Virus record (IMG/VR): IMGVR_UViG_3300033571_019537
Location: 1-64,000 of that record
Reading direction: 5' to 3' (one strand)
DNA: 64,000 nt
Origin: a virus
The translations under genes and the position numbers were made by a program. Shown piece by piece: positions 1-8,230 of the stretch. The notes below the pieces were generated by a model that saw only the letters and a program-made list of their open reading frames with translations, searched no databases and was not told the DNA's origin. The number at the start of each line of letters is the position of its first letter. The first letter of the stretch is position 1.

Positions 1-45
1 AATGATGGACAAAATAATTGTTTGTTATATTTATAAATAAAATAA

Positions 46-582
46 ATGGCAGGAAAAAAAATAACAGAATTAAGTAATAAAAGTGGGGTTATACAAAACC
101 ATAAAACTGTTATTGCAGATTCAAATGGTATTGCCTATCAAACGGATTATTTAGGTAGTACAACTGGAGCAACACTTTCAGGAGACACTGCTATTTTTAA
201 TAGAAATGATGGTAATCATTATATTTTACCTTTAAAAAATTATAAAGTTTACACTGCACAAGTAACATTTAATTCAGGTGGCGTAATAAATTTAATTGTT
301 ATGGATAACACCATTGGTGATGGGTCTGGTGATGGGATTAATGATATTCAATGGGTAGATAATTCCACTTATTATAGTTTAAATATGTCATCTGCACCAT
401 TTTTAAGTAATAAGACATGGATACAATCAGCAAGTTATATAGGTAGTGGTTCTAGTATATATAGTTTTTATGGTCGTAGGCAATCAAATTCTGAAATTAG
501 ATATTTCTCAAGAGATAAAGACAATAATAGTGGTGTTCCTTTTGGTTTTCCAATTTTTATTGAAATAAGAATATATAATTAA
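46..582 (+). CDS. Probable virion fibre/appendage protein
   Basis: 178 residues, ATG start at 46. The protein begins MAGKKITELSN, is rich in G/S/T/N and has short alternating beta-type segments, as expected of small phage fibre, head-fibre or tip proteins. It has no signal peptide or membrane segment. A TATTTATAAATA-like stretch lies just upstream, as it does for several structural genes later in the window, which fits late expression but is weak evidence in AT-rich DNA. It is convergent with the next gene. No enzymatic motif is visible. The structural call rests on composition and the ITELS-type N-terminus common in tail fibres; the exact role is unknown. Confidence 0.45.
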   Translation: MAGKKITELSNKSGVIQNHKTVIADSNGIAYQTDYLGSTTGATLSGDTAIFNRNDGNHYILPLKNYKVYTAQVTFNSGGVINLIVMDNTIGDGSGDGINDIQWVDNSTYYSLNMSSAPFLSNKTWIQSASYIGSGSSIYSFYGRRQSNSEIRYFSRDKDNNSGVPFGFPIFIEIRIYN

Positions 583-592
583 AGGATTTTGG

Positions 593-2194
593 TTACTTAT
601 AATATAAATCTTTTATATCAGTATAAGTATGAAATGCATTTCTAAATTTATTTATAACCTCACCTTGAATATATATACTTCTATAATAATCATTTAAACT
701 ACCTTCTTCATTTAAGTGTTTTTTAGAAACTTTTACAACTTGTCCACTTTCCTTATCAAGAATTTCAACAATTTCTTTTTTATCCATCCAATAACCATTA
801 ATTTTTTCACAATCTTTATCATACATCCAAACTCCGTTGATAGTTTTAACCACATTATCAGTCATTAAGATATGTTTTTTATATCTAATTGAATAAACCA
901 TTTTGTCGGAATGAACAAAATCATTTTTATCATCAGGATTAGGAATTGATTTATTTTTTAAGATATGTCCGTTATGGAATTTAGAGAAAACAACATCCCC
1001 CTCTGTTACCCAGTCATTATCGAATAGAACTTTTATTGCTTCTGTTTTCAATAAATTTCTTTTTAAATGTTTTGAAGGTACAATCAAATCCTTGTATATT
1101 GTTTTTTCTTCACCATTAATTAAATAATTAACAATAAAAGAATAATGATAAAAGTTATTTGTTATAAAACATTTTTTTAAATCACTATAATTGAACCATT
1201 TTTGATTATGTTCACAATAACCTTGCTCGCTAGAAGGTGTACCACCTGCATTTCTAAGTTCTAAGTACCTTTTACCTAATTCTGTTGATTTATAATTACT
1301 TAATATTAATTTTTCATTATAAAGATAAAAAAATGTATCTACATAAGGATAAAATTTATTTTTTGGTAACTCATTAATTGAAAAATGTAACTCTAATTTT
1401 TTTACTATTTCTTTTCCATTTTCTTCAACCAAAAAATTTTGGAAAGAATCATGTCGTTGTTCATTTTTTTGGATAAAACCATTTTTTCTTGCCCAATCAC
1501 GGAATCTTTCTAAGATATATTCATTAATGAAATATACCCTATCCATTACTTTTAAATTTTCACTTTCTATGAGTAATGCTCTACCCCAAATTTTATTTTT
1601 TGAATCTTTTAAAATTAAAAGTGAAAATTGTGGATTTACGGAATAAAGTTCCATGTAATTGTTCTTTGAAGAATGTGCCATACAAGATTTCCAAAGAGTA
1701 CTACCACCATAATCAACATTTTCAGGATTAGCATAATTAACATTATTATACCAAAATTTTATGTCTTTTCCTTTAACAATTAAAAATTCTTTGTCATCTT
1801 CCAAAAATTTTCCCCATTCTTGTACAAAGTCTTGTATATCCTTTTCTTTAATATCAAATTCATTTAAATTTTTAATTAAAAGTGAAATAAATCTTGAAAT
1901 TTTGCAATGTTGTCTTGATTTAATCCAACATAATTTATACCATTCCTCGATTGGTTGATTATCTCTTTTTGTTAATACCAAAAATTCTTCTGATTTTTTG
2001 TTTGTTATGTAGGATATTGTATTATCTTCTTTTTTTAAGGAAATGAAATTAGGATAATTTTCATTTAAAAATTGTAATGAATTTTTATCTTTACTTGTTA
2101 AAATATTATATAATATCTTACCAATCTTTGATTTCATAGATTGAAATCTTTCAATAACTTCTGTTTTGGAAATGATAATAGTGTTTTTTTCCAT
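593..2194 (-). CDS. Phage protein of the TLWKSCM family (copy A)
   Basis: 533 residues. The conserved core is TLWKSCM at residues 166-172 (Cys171), followed by a GRALL segment, VMDRVYFI and YPYVDTFFYLY. The same landmarks in the same order occur in the 525-residue protein at 4068-5645, so the two are paralogues. The invariant-looking Ser-Cys-Met after a Gly-rich turn could be catalytic, but I know of no established function for this family, which I recognise only as recurrent in large phages. The C-terminal third contains repeated W-[MV]-x-K/D-type beta hairpins, for example GVWMYDKDCEKINGYWMDKK. It has its own promoter candidate just upstream. Confidence 0.75.
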   Translation of the reverse strand: MEKNTIIISKTEVIERFQSMKSKIGKILYNILTSKDKNSLQFLNENYPNFISLKKEDNTISYITNKKSEEFLVLTKRDNQPIEEWYKLCWIKSRQHCKISRFISLLIKNLNEFDIKEKDIQDFVQEWGKFLEDDKEFLIVKGKDIKFWYNNVNYANPENVDYGGSTLWKSCMAHSSKNNYMELYSVNPQFSLLILKDSKNKIWGRALLIESENLKVMDRVYFINEYILERFRDWARKNGFIQKNEQRHDSFQNFLVEENGKEIVKKLELHFSINELPKNKFYPYVDTFFYLYNEKLILSNYKSTELGKRYLELRNAGGTPSSEQGYCEHNQKWFNYSDLKKCFITNNFYHYSFIVNYLINGEEKTIYKDLIVPSKHLKRNLLKTEAIKVLFDNDWVTEGDVVFSKFHNGHILKNKSIPNPDDKNDFVHSDKMVYSIRYKKHILMTDNVVKTINGVWMYDKDCEKINGYWMDKKEIVEILDKESGQVVKVSKKHLNEEGSLNDYYRSIYIQGEVINKFRNAFHTYTDIKDLYYK

Positions 2195-2212
2195 AATAAA
2201 ATTTGATTTTTA

Positions 2213-2244
2213 GAAATCTAAGTAAAAAAAACATAAAAATCAAA
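2213..2244 (-). promoter_or_regulatory. Bacteroidota-type -33/-7 promoter for the 593-2194 gene
   Basis: Read on the minus strand: TTTG (2244-2241), 20 nt, then TAGATTTC (2220-2213), 18 nt before the ATG. The spacing matches the Bacteroidota TTTG-N19-21-TAnnTTTG pattern; the last base of the -7 box differs. The same TTTGATTTTT context recurs at 4022, 14245 and 16496. The region also forms a 12-bp inverted repeat (2200-2211 with 2235-2246), so it could double as a terminator for the upstream gene. Confidence 0.45.
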
Positions 2245-2263
2245 TTAATTGATTTATTTTGCA

Positions 2264-3286
2264 TTAAGTAATTGAACCTAAATCAATACCTTGAAGAATT
2301 ATTTTCGCTGGTAAAGATGAGTTGGTTTTAACAATCGCAATTGATAATTGAGAATCTAAAAATCCATCAAAGGGTAAAGAAACGTTACTATTATTAATTT
2401 TAAATTGATAAGATGATATATTTTCTAATGTAACTTCTGAAAATTTATAATTAGAATCTAAAAAAGTAAAAGTTGATGTTAGGGGTACTTCAAAATAAAA
2501 ATAAAGTGTAGTTTCATTACCATTTTTATCAAATACTGGACGTCTTATTAACGAATTTGTTAATTCAGTAGTTAAAAAAGAACGATTGATTGTTGGAACT
2601 AATTCAACACGACTAAATTCAGATGTATCCATTAAATAACACTCACAATCTATATCAAAAGTAATATGATAAAATCTTTTATTTTCATTATCAATTTGAC
2701 TTTCATCACTTGTTCCATTCCAAAGAAGGGGAAAGTAATGACCATTTACCAAAATATAACTTTGTCTTGATGTAAATTGTTGTGCCATTATTCTATTTAT
2801 CATATTTATTTCTCTCATTTTTGTTGAGAAAAAAGAAATTTGATATTTCATTATTATTCTTGGTGGTTGTGGAATTTTGTAAATATCCACACCCTTTCTA
2901 TTACCATCCCATATAGGTAATTTGATAAAAGGAAAAGTCTTTCTATCAGGAATTGTGAAATCATTTTCCATTAATTCAACATTTGGTTGTCTTACAATTG
3001 ATAAAAATGGTATTTTTATATTTTCAAACTCATCAGTAAATTGCCAGGTTTTAGTGAATTCACCCCATCTTTGTATGGTTAAAAATATTACAGGTATTTT
3101 TTCATCACCAACAGTAAGTGGTAATTCATTAAAATAATTAATTACTTCCCTATCTATATCTTCATGTAATACTGATTGGGGTAAGAAACCATTATTCCTT
3201 GTAACTCCATTCCAATATTTAAACCTTAAATCTTTGTATGCAATTTCAGGTTGTATATTAATATTTTTCTTTCTTGGTGATGCCAT
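2264..3286 (-). CDS. gp15-like tail-sheath stabiliser/tail completion protein (probable)
   Basis: 340 residues. The central part has the layout I associate with T4 gp15-type tail terminators. A KIPVIFLTIQRWGEF strand-turn segment (around residue 63) is followed by IKIPFLSIVRQPNVE. A hydrophobic PPRIIMKYQISFFS strand comes next, then a helix (MREINMINRIMAQQF) and a GHYFPLLW strand with ITFDIDCECYL. These features suit a ring protein on the tail tube and sheath end. Its start overlaps the 3' end of the gene at 3258-3581. A gp3-type terminator is an alternative. The call rests on pattern resemblance, not on a catalytic motif. Confidence 0.5.
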   Translation of the reverse strand: MASPRKKNINIQPEIAYKDLRFKYWNGVTRNNGFLPQSVLHEDIDREVINYFNELPLTVGDEKIPVIFLTIQRWGEFTKTWQFTDEFENIKIPFLSIVRQPNVELMENDFTIPDRKTFPFIKLPIWDGNRKGVDIYKIPQPPRIIMKYQISFFSTKMREINMINRIMAQQFTSRQSYILVNGHYFPLLWNGTSDESQIDNENKRFYHITFDIDCECYLMDTSEFSRVELVPTINRSFLTTELTNSLIRRPVFDKNGNETTLYFYFEVPLTSTFTFLDSNYKFSEVTLENISSYQFKINNSNVSLPFDGFLDSQLSIAIVKTNSSLPAKIILQGIDLGSIT

Positions 3287-3581
3287 TTATATATAAATAT
3301 TCTTTCACCAAATAAAATATAAATATAATAAAACCAGATATTAAGAATATTTTTGAATAAAAATTGTTTATACCATAAAAATCGGAAAACATCCATAGTA
3401 TATTCATTACAGTCCAATTTGCAAATATTGTTTCTATTGAAATTAATTTTGATTCTTTTAAAACTAAAATAGTTAAAATAATTGTAGGTATTACCATAAA
3501 AGTACCAACTAATTTAATACCTAATAACCAAAAAATATCCATAATTAACCATGAAAAATGTAATAAATCTTTTATTTTCAT
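3258..3581 (-). CDS. Small integral membrane protein
   Basis: 107 residues with about four hydrophobic helices: LLHFSWLIMDIFWLL, FMVIPTIILTILVL, TVMNILWMFSDF and IFLISGFIIFIFYLV. The basic C-terminus (ITKKEKY) is probably cytoplasmic. Its ATG overlaps the TGA of the AdoMetDC-like gene upstream (ATGA), so the two are translationally coupled. No family recognised. Confidence 0.6.
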   Translation of the reverse strand: MKIKDLLHFSWLIMDIFWLLGIKLVGTFMVIPTIILTILVLKESKLISIETIFANWTVMNILWMFSDFYGINNFYSKIFLISGFIIFIFYLVKEYLYINGITKKEKY

Positions 3582-3985
3582 TTGTTACCTGATTCTATAA
3601 CTTTTATATCTTTATTTCTATCTATTAACATCCATTCATAAGATACTAAATCAAATTTGTTAAGATGTTCAATAACTTCTTCTGGAGTAAAACAAGAACA
3701 AGAATAAAGGTCAAATTGAAACATTGGTGGTGTTGTAGAATCCCACACATGCATTGAAATTTGAATTCCAGCATGACTAGTTGCAAGTGTAACTGAACCT
3801 AAAATAGTTCCAGTTAAACCTTCATTACCTTCTTCCTCAACATATACAGAAGTGGGTCCTGCAACAACTTTCATTCTTACTTTTTCAACTAATTCAATAA
3901 ACCATTTATTTAATTCTTCTTCTTTCATTGGTGGGTTATTAATAAACCCTTTAACCAAAATGTGTAGGTGGTTTGGTACAAACAT
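3578..3985 (-). CDS. S-adenosylmethionine decarboxylase-like protein
   Basis: 135 residues, the usual size of class 1 bacterial/archaeal AdoMetDC. The N-terminus MFVPNHLHILVKG gives the first beta strand. TSH (69-71) stands where the family has the E-S-H self-cleavage site. It is followed by ISMHVWD (His79, matching the catalytic His of the IHTWPE segment) and FDLYSCS (Cys96, matching the catalytic Cys in the DxFxCG segment). These enzymes cleave at the Ser to form a pyruvoyl cofactor and make decarboxylated AdoMet for spermidine synthesis. Two oddities: Glu is replaced by Thr at the cleavage site, and there are about four extra residues between Ser and His. It may therefore be an inactive or repurposed AdoMetDC fold. 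No spermidine synthase is in the window. Confidence 0.65.
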   Translation of the reverse strand: MFVPNHLHILVKGFINNPPMKEEELNKWFIELVEKVRMKVVAGPTSVYVEEEGNEGLTGTILGSVTLATSHAGIQISMHVWDSTTPPMFQFDLYSCSCFTPEEVIEHLNKFDLVSYEWMLIDRNKDIKVIESGNK

Positions 3986-4021
3986 ATTTTTTTGTTAATA
4001 AATATATAGTAAAAAAATAAA

Positions 4022-4053
4022 TTTGATTTTTTAATTTTTTTTATTTAAGTTTC
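4022..4053 (+). promoter_or_regulatory. Bacteroidota-type promoter for the 4068 gene
   Basis: TTTG (4022-4025), 20 nt, TAAGTTTC (4046-4053), then 14 nt to the ATG at 4068. Same architecture and TTTGATTTTT context as the minus-strand promoter of the paralogue at 593-2194. Confidence 0.45.
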
Positions 4054-4067
4054 TAAAAAACTTTTAC

Positions 4068-5645
4068 ATGTTTTACATAAATGACACTTTAAAAAACACC
4101 TTAAAAAATAACCGTACAACCTCAATTATTTGTTCAGATTTATATCATGTAATAACTATGAACAAAAAGGACTTTTTTAATTCTGAATTTTATGATGTTA
4201 GGTTGATTGATGGAACTATTCATTACCTTTTAAAAGAAGGTAAAAAAACCGAAGTTATAAAACCAGGTAGATTTGTTATGAAGTTTTTTAATAAAAAATA
4301 TCTTGATAAAGATATAGAAATATTCTCAAATATTTGTTCATCAAAAAGAAAGGTTGGTGAGGTTTTAGAGTTGGTTGAGGGAAATAATATACCTTATTAT
4401 TATTTAGAATATAATTACTCTTTAGAATATGGTAAAGTTGGAACTTTGTGGAAATCTTGTATGCGTCAAGAAGAAAAACAAAAGTTTTTCAAAATTTATG
4501 TAAATAATCCTGAAAATGTTAAAATGTTAACACTTTCAATAGATGGACTTGTTGAAGCAAGAGCATTGGTTTGGCATGGTGTAACTGATTTAATGGGTAA
4601 TAAATATAATTTAATGGATAGAATTTATACCATTAAAGATAATCAAGTACAAATTTTTAAGAATTGGGCATTTGATAATAATTTATATGTTAAAATGGAA
4701 CAAAACCATAAAGAACATAGATTTATCAACAAAGAAGGTAATATTTTAGATAAAGAATTATTATTACCTATTAAATGGGATGGTTATGAAAGGTATCCAT
4801 ATTTTGATACTTTTAAATTCTTGAATGAAGGTTATGATAAATTATCAAACCAAACAACCAAAAAAATTGTAAGATTTTTTCAGTCAACAAAAGGTTATGT
4901 TCTTCAAGGGGTTTTTTGTTCTTGGACAAAAGAATATATTAATTCTGAAAAGGCAGTTAAGACCTTTGATGGTAATTTTTGTAATTCAAAAGATGCAATT
5001 AGGTCAGATTTTTATGATTGTTATGGCGCACCTGATACTATGGTATATTCTTCTTTTTATAAGTGGATTCCTACTTATAAAGGTATTTGGTCAGATTTTT
5101 ATAAAACAACTATAATAAAAGAAAATTCAATTTATAGTGAATATATAAACTCATATATCCCAAAAGAAAATTCAGTAATAATTAATGGTAATGTTTATGA
5201 TAAATCTCAAGTTTTTTATTCAAAAACCTATAATACCTATGTTTTTAAAGATGATGTAGTTTCTGCATTCATTTATTATGGTGAACAACCAATCATTGAC
5301 TTTTTATTTAAAGATGATTGTGTTATGATAGGTGACAAATTCTTTATAAAAAAAGATTGTGTAAAAATAGGTAATGAATGGTTCGTAAAAAAACATTTGG
5401 GTAAAGATAATAAAGTAATGGGGGAATATGAGGATTTTTATTCTAACAAAGAAAAATATAATAATATTAATAATTTTAAAGATTTATTATTATATTCAAA
5501 AGTTTTAGAAAATAAAAACATACCCAAATCAAAAGGAAAACCTAAAAAATCTGATTTAAAAGTTAAAAATATATATAATTTGTTAACTGAACGAAGAGAT
5601 GAAAGAAGGGAAGTGAACTTTTTAGAAGAAGAAGATGAAGGATAA
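4068..5645 (+). CDS. Phage protein of the TLWKSCM family (copy B)
   Basis: 525 residues, paralogous to the 593-2194 product. TLWKSCM lies at residues 126-132 (Cys131), followed by VEARALVW, NLMDRIYTI and RYPYFDTFKFL in the same order and spacing. The C-terminal part is a series of short beta-hairpin-like repeats (VMIGDKFFIKKD, VKIGNEWFVKKH), ending in a charged helix with an acidic tail (EEEDEG). Function unknown. Two copies within 5 kb, in opposite orientations and under similar promoters, point to duplication followed by divergence. The next gene starts 2 nt after its stop. Confidence 0.75.
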   Translation: MFYINDTLKNTLKNNRTTSIICSDLYHVITMNKKDFFNSEFYDVRLIDGTIHYLLKEGKKTEVIKPGRFVMKFFNKKYLDKDIEIFSNICSSKRKVGEVLELVEGNNIPYYYLEYNYSLEYGKVGTLWKSCMRQEEKQKFFKIYVNNPENVKMLTLSIDGLVEARALVWHGVTDLMGNKYNLMDRIYTIKDNQVQIFKNWAFDNNLYVKMEQNHKEHRFINKEGNILDKELLLPIKWDGYERYPYFDTFKFLNEGYDKLSNQTTKKIVRFFQSTKGYVLQGVFCSWTKEYINSEKAVKTFDGNFCNSKDAIRSDFYDCYGAPDTMVYSSFYKWIPTYKGIWSDFYKTTIIKENSIYSEYINSYIPKENSVIINGNVYDKSQVFYSKTYNTYVFKDDVVSAFIYYGEQPIIDFLFKDDCVMIGDKFFIKKDCVKIGNEWFVKKHLGKDNKVMGEYEDFYSNKEKYNNINNFKDLLLYSKVLENKNIPKSKGKPKKSDLKVKNIYNLLTERRDERREVNFLEEEDEG

Positions 5646-5647
5646 TT

Positions 5648-6010
5648 ATGAAAACATTTTTTACAGTAGAAGAATTAAAACAAGAAGAACTTTATAAGGT
5701 TGGTGATTTTATTTGCAACCCAACAATGTGGTCTTGGAAAGATAAACCACTTAATTCAAAAGTTGAGGATGGTTATTTTGGGGTTGTATTAAAGGTTGAA
5801 ACTAATGAAAAAATTCATGTTAAATTTTATAATATAAAAGAAACATCAATAGATTTTGATTATGAGGAATTGGATTTTGATTTTGATGGGAAACCTGAAA
5901 AAATGACTGGTGAAGAAATATTATTCTTTATAAAAAGATATGAAGAATTTCTTAAATTTTTGGGTACTGATTTATTAAAATTAAAAATCGAAAGTTCTTT
6001 ATTTAATTAG
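5648..6010 (+). CDS. Small protein with the FFTVEE N-terminal tag
   Basis: 120 residues. It starts MKTFFTVEELKQEE, which belongs to a set of closely similar N-termini in otherwise unrelated proteins here (18769, 26199, 43889, 44575, 56783, 57804, 59475). The rest contains an SH3-like beta segment (VGDFICNPTMWSW...GYFGVVLKV) and an acidic stretch, then a C-terminal helix (GEEILFFIKRYEEFLKFL). It is in an operon with the TLWKSCM gene just upstream. No known family. Confidence 0.6.
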   Translation: MKTFFTVEELKQEELYKVGDFICNPTMWSWKDKPLNSKVEDGYFGVVLKVETNEKIHVKFYNIKETSIDFDYEELDFDFDGKPEKMTGEEILFFIKRYEEFLKFLGTDLLKLKIESSLFN

Positions 6011-6018
6011 ATTTTTCA

Positions 6019-6765
6019 TTAAATATTTGCATTTTCTTCTATTAATTTAAAAATAGTTTCTACTCTTTTGATAATAGGGTTTCTAACAATTTCATTTGTA
6101 TCAAACTCAATAACACCAACACTTTCTTCTGGTTTAAAATATTTAATCAGAGTTTCTAATGTGTTTTTTTTCAATTTTTTATTATCTACTTGATTAGAAT
6201 CTCCTAATAATATTACTTTACTACCATCACCTATCCTAGTTAATATTGTGCGCACATTTTCTATACTTACGTTTTGAATTTCGTCAGTAATTATAATAGT
6301 ATTATCCCAACTTGTTCCTCTTAAATACCCTAAAGGAAATTCCTTTAACATATTAAAATTTTTTAATTTGTTATAATTTTCTCTACCTATTAATTTATTA
6401 ATATTATGTATAAATGAAAAAAGTATTGGTTCGAGCTTTGAGTCCAATTCACCTTTGAGGTGCCCAAGTGATTCATTATCAAGGGTTTGTACTGATTTTG
6501 TAATTAATATTTGATTAACCTTTCCAGTACGTAACAATTCAAGAGCAGCGTACATTGTTGTTAAAGTTTTACCAACTCCAGGACTTCCGTTAACAATTAC
6601 AATATCCTTTTCATTTATTGTATTGATTAATTCCTTTTGTTTTTGAGTTTTAGGTTTAAAATTTATCTTGATTTTATCAACATTACCAGGTTCGGTAAAA
6701 AAATTTACAGGTGTAATATCATAGATTTCATCCTGCAAATCAAATTTCTGTTTTCTTCTTCCCAT
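6019..6765 (-). CDS. phoH: PhoH-like P-loop ATPase
   Basis: 248 residues, full length for the phage PhoH family. Walker A GSPGVGKT is at 60-67, Walker B with TDEIQN at 160-165, and a GDSNQVD sensor-like motif at 188-194. PhoH proteins are RNA-helicase-like ATPases, very common in large phages, with a role that is still uncertain (RNA or phosphate-stress metabolism). It is the last gene of the minus-strand run that starts with the sugar cluster and ends convergent with the 5648 gene. The call is secure; the function in infection is not. Confidence 0.93.
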   Translation of the reverse strand: MGRRKQKFDLQDEIYDITPVNFFTEPGNVDKIKINFKPKTQKQKELINTINEKDIVIVNGSPGVGKTLTTMYAALELLRTGKVNQILITKSVQTLDNESLGHLKGELDSKLEPILFSFIHNINKLIGRENYNKLKNFNMLKEFPLGYLRGTSWDNTIIITDEIQNVSIENVRTILTRIGDGSKVILLGDSNQVDNKKLKKNTLETLIKYFKPEESVGVIEFDTNEIVRNPIIKRVETIFKLIEENANI

Positions 6766-6774
6766 ATAGTATAG

Positions 6775-7494
6775 TTAATAATAAATATCTAATTTTTTGA
6801 ATTCTTTTATAGTTTCATTATTCAAATTCAAAACTTCTAAAGTTATTAAATCTTTATATTCATATTTTTTTAATAATTTAAAAAAATCAATATAATATTC
6901 AAAATTATTTATATTTTCAAGTCCAATTTTAGAAATATGTATATGTTTAATATAATCTTTATATGATTTATATTCTTCAATGAAATCTAATTCCTCTAAT
7001 TCAGAATTATGAGTATCTATCATAGTTTTTATGTTCTTAAAATCATTTTGATTTATAAAATCCACAATTTCTTTTATTGTAAAGAAATATTGTCCACCAT
7101 ATATTTTTGCATTAGGTTCAATACAGACTTTTATATTAGTTTCTTTTAACTTTATATCCAAATTATTAAAGATTGTATTTAAGTGTCTTAAATCATCTTT
7201 ATGACGTAATTTGGGTGAACCAAGTACTAAAGTATTTATACCCATTTCTTTGGATAAATTAATTAAAAAATCAAAATGTTTTAAAAATCTTTCATCAGAG
7301 AAAGAAAGACATTCAACACCATAAAATATTGATTGTGCAGATAATGTTTTTAAATCATATTTTTTCAATAATTTCCTATATTCTAAATCTACTTTATTAG
7401 GTATGGTTTCAATAAAATTTAAACCTTGTTTTTTTATTTCACTAAAGAAAAGTTCATTATTATCCCAACCTATATTACTTACTGTTAAATTCAT
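6775..7494 (-). CDS. Sugar-phosphate isomerase/epimerase-like TIM-barrel protein
   Basis: 239 residues with the xylose-isomerase/AP-endonuclease-2 barrel pattern: N-terminal strand LTVSNIGWD, LGSPKLR after the third helix, IKVCIEPNA (metal-ligand Glu), TMIDTHNS (Asp/His), HIHISK and a final LEV. These residues build the metal site in this fold. It overlaps the epimerase gene upstream by 20 nt. With four neighbours it forms a carbohydrate operon, so it probably isomerises or epimerises an activated-sugar precursor. Substrate unknown. Confidence 0.7.
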   Translation of the reverse strand: MNLTVSNIGWDNNELFFSEIKKQGLNFIETIPNKVDLEYRKLLKKYDLKTLSAQSIFYGVECLSFSDERFLKHFDFLINLSKEMGINTLVLGSPKLRHKDDLRHLNTIFNNLDIKLKETNIKVCIEPNAKIYGGQYFFTIKEIVDFINQNDFKNIKTMIDTHNSELEELDFIEEYKSYKDYIKHIHISKIGLENINNFEYYIDFFKLLKKYEYKDLITLEVLNLNNETIKEFKKLDIYY

Positions 7495-8230
7495 TTATAA
7501 AAGTTTTTATTTCTTTTAATATATTTTCCTTAGTATCTATATACCCATTATCATTTAAATTAGTTTTATAATTATATATAACATATTCACCATAATTTCT
7601 TATTTTATCCCAATGTTGAGGAAATAAATTTACTATATCTTTAGTATTTATTGGTTCTGTAAATAAATTATATATCTCCCTATTTTCAAATTTAGTGGTT
7701 TCAATAAAATTATGTAAGTTATCTAAATTAAACCATTGATAAAAACTATTAACATTTATTTTTTCTATATTGTTATTATTGATTAAATCAAATAAAATAT
7801 TTTTTTTGATTTTATTATTAAAAAGTGCTGGTAATCTATAAATTTTTAAATTTTTATATTTAACATATTGTTTAACCATTTTTTCAAATAAAAATCTATT
7901 ACCACCATAAGAAAATTTTTTAAAAATGGGTTCAAAATCTTCATCTTTATTTAAAGGTGAATCATTATAAACATCAATTGTTGATATTAAAAATATTTTA
8001 TTGTAATTAAATTTATTAATAATATTTATGATATTATTAATATTTTCCAAATCTTTTTTGGTATCTTGATTAACCAACCACTTTGTTGCAGGTAAACAAG
8101 ACAAATATAAATCACAATTATCTGGTACATTATATAAGTCAATATTTTTTGAATTGTATTCAAAATCAAAATTTATTTTTTCTTTTAATGTTTGACCTAC
8201 TAAACCTGTGTTTCCTATTAATATTTTCAT
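7475..8230 (-). CDS. NAD-dependent sugar epimerase/dehydratase-like (SDR)
   Basis: 251 residues. The Rossmann start is MKILIGNTGLVGQTL (G-x-x-G-x-x-G), with LISTIDVYND at the catalytic Ser/Thr strand and FSYGGNRFLFEKMV in the place of the Y-x-x-x-K motif. The Tyr is present, but Lys is replaced by Arg in the expected spacing, so activity is not certain. Its start overlaps the stop of the glycosyltransferase upstream (ATGA). It probably makes or modifies a nucleotide-sugar in the same pathway as its neighbours. Confidence 0.65.
   Translation of the reverse strand: MKILIGNTGLVGQTLKEKINFDFEYNSKNIDLYNVPDNCDLYLSCLPATKWLVNQDTKKDLENINNIINIINKFNYNKIFLISTIDVYNDSPLNKDEDFEPIFKKFSYGGNRFLFEKMVKQYVKYKNLKIYRLPALFNNKIKKNILFDLINNNNIEKINVNSFYQWFNLDNLHNFIETTKFENREIYNLFTEPINTKDIVNLFPQHWDKIRNYGEYVIYNYKTNLNDNGYIDTKENILKEIKTFINEFNSK

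Noticed and set aside
1761-1958. Plus-strand ORF inside the 593-2194 gene
   Set aside because: Shadow of a conserved minus-strand gene; Ser/Ile/Leu-rich composition typical of antisense AT-rich frames.
2200-2246. AAAAATCAAA/TTTGATTTTT inverted repeat as an intrinsic terminator
   Set aside because: The arms coincide with the TTTG box of promoter candidates at several loci and the stem has almost no G+C; promoter reading preferred.
3226-3417. Alternative minus ORF over the tail and membrane genes
   Set aside because: Overlaps two well-supported genes in another frame.
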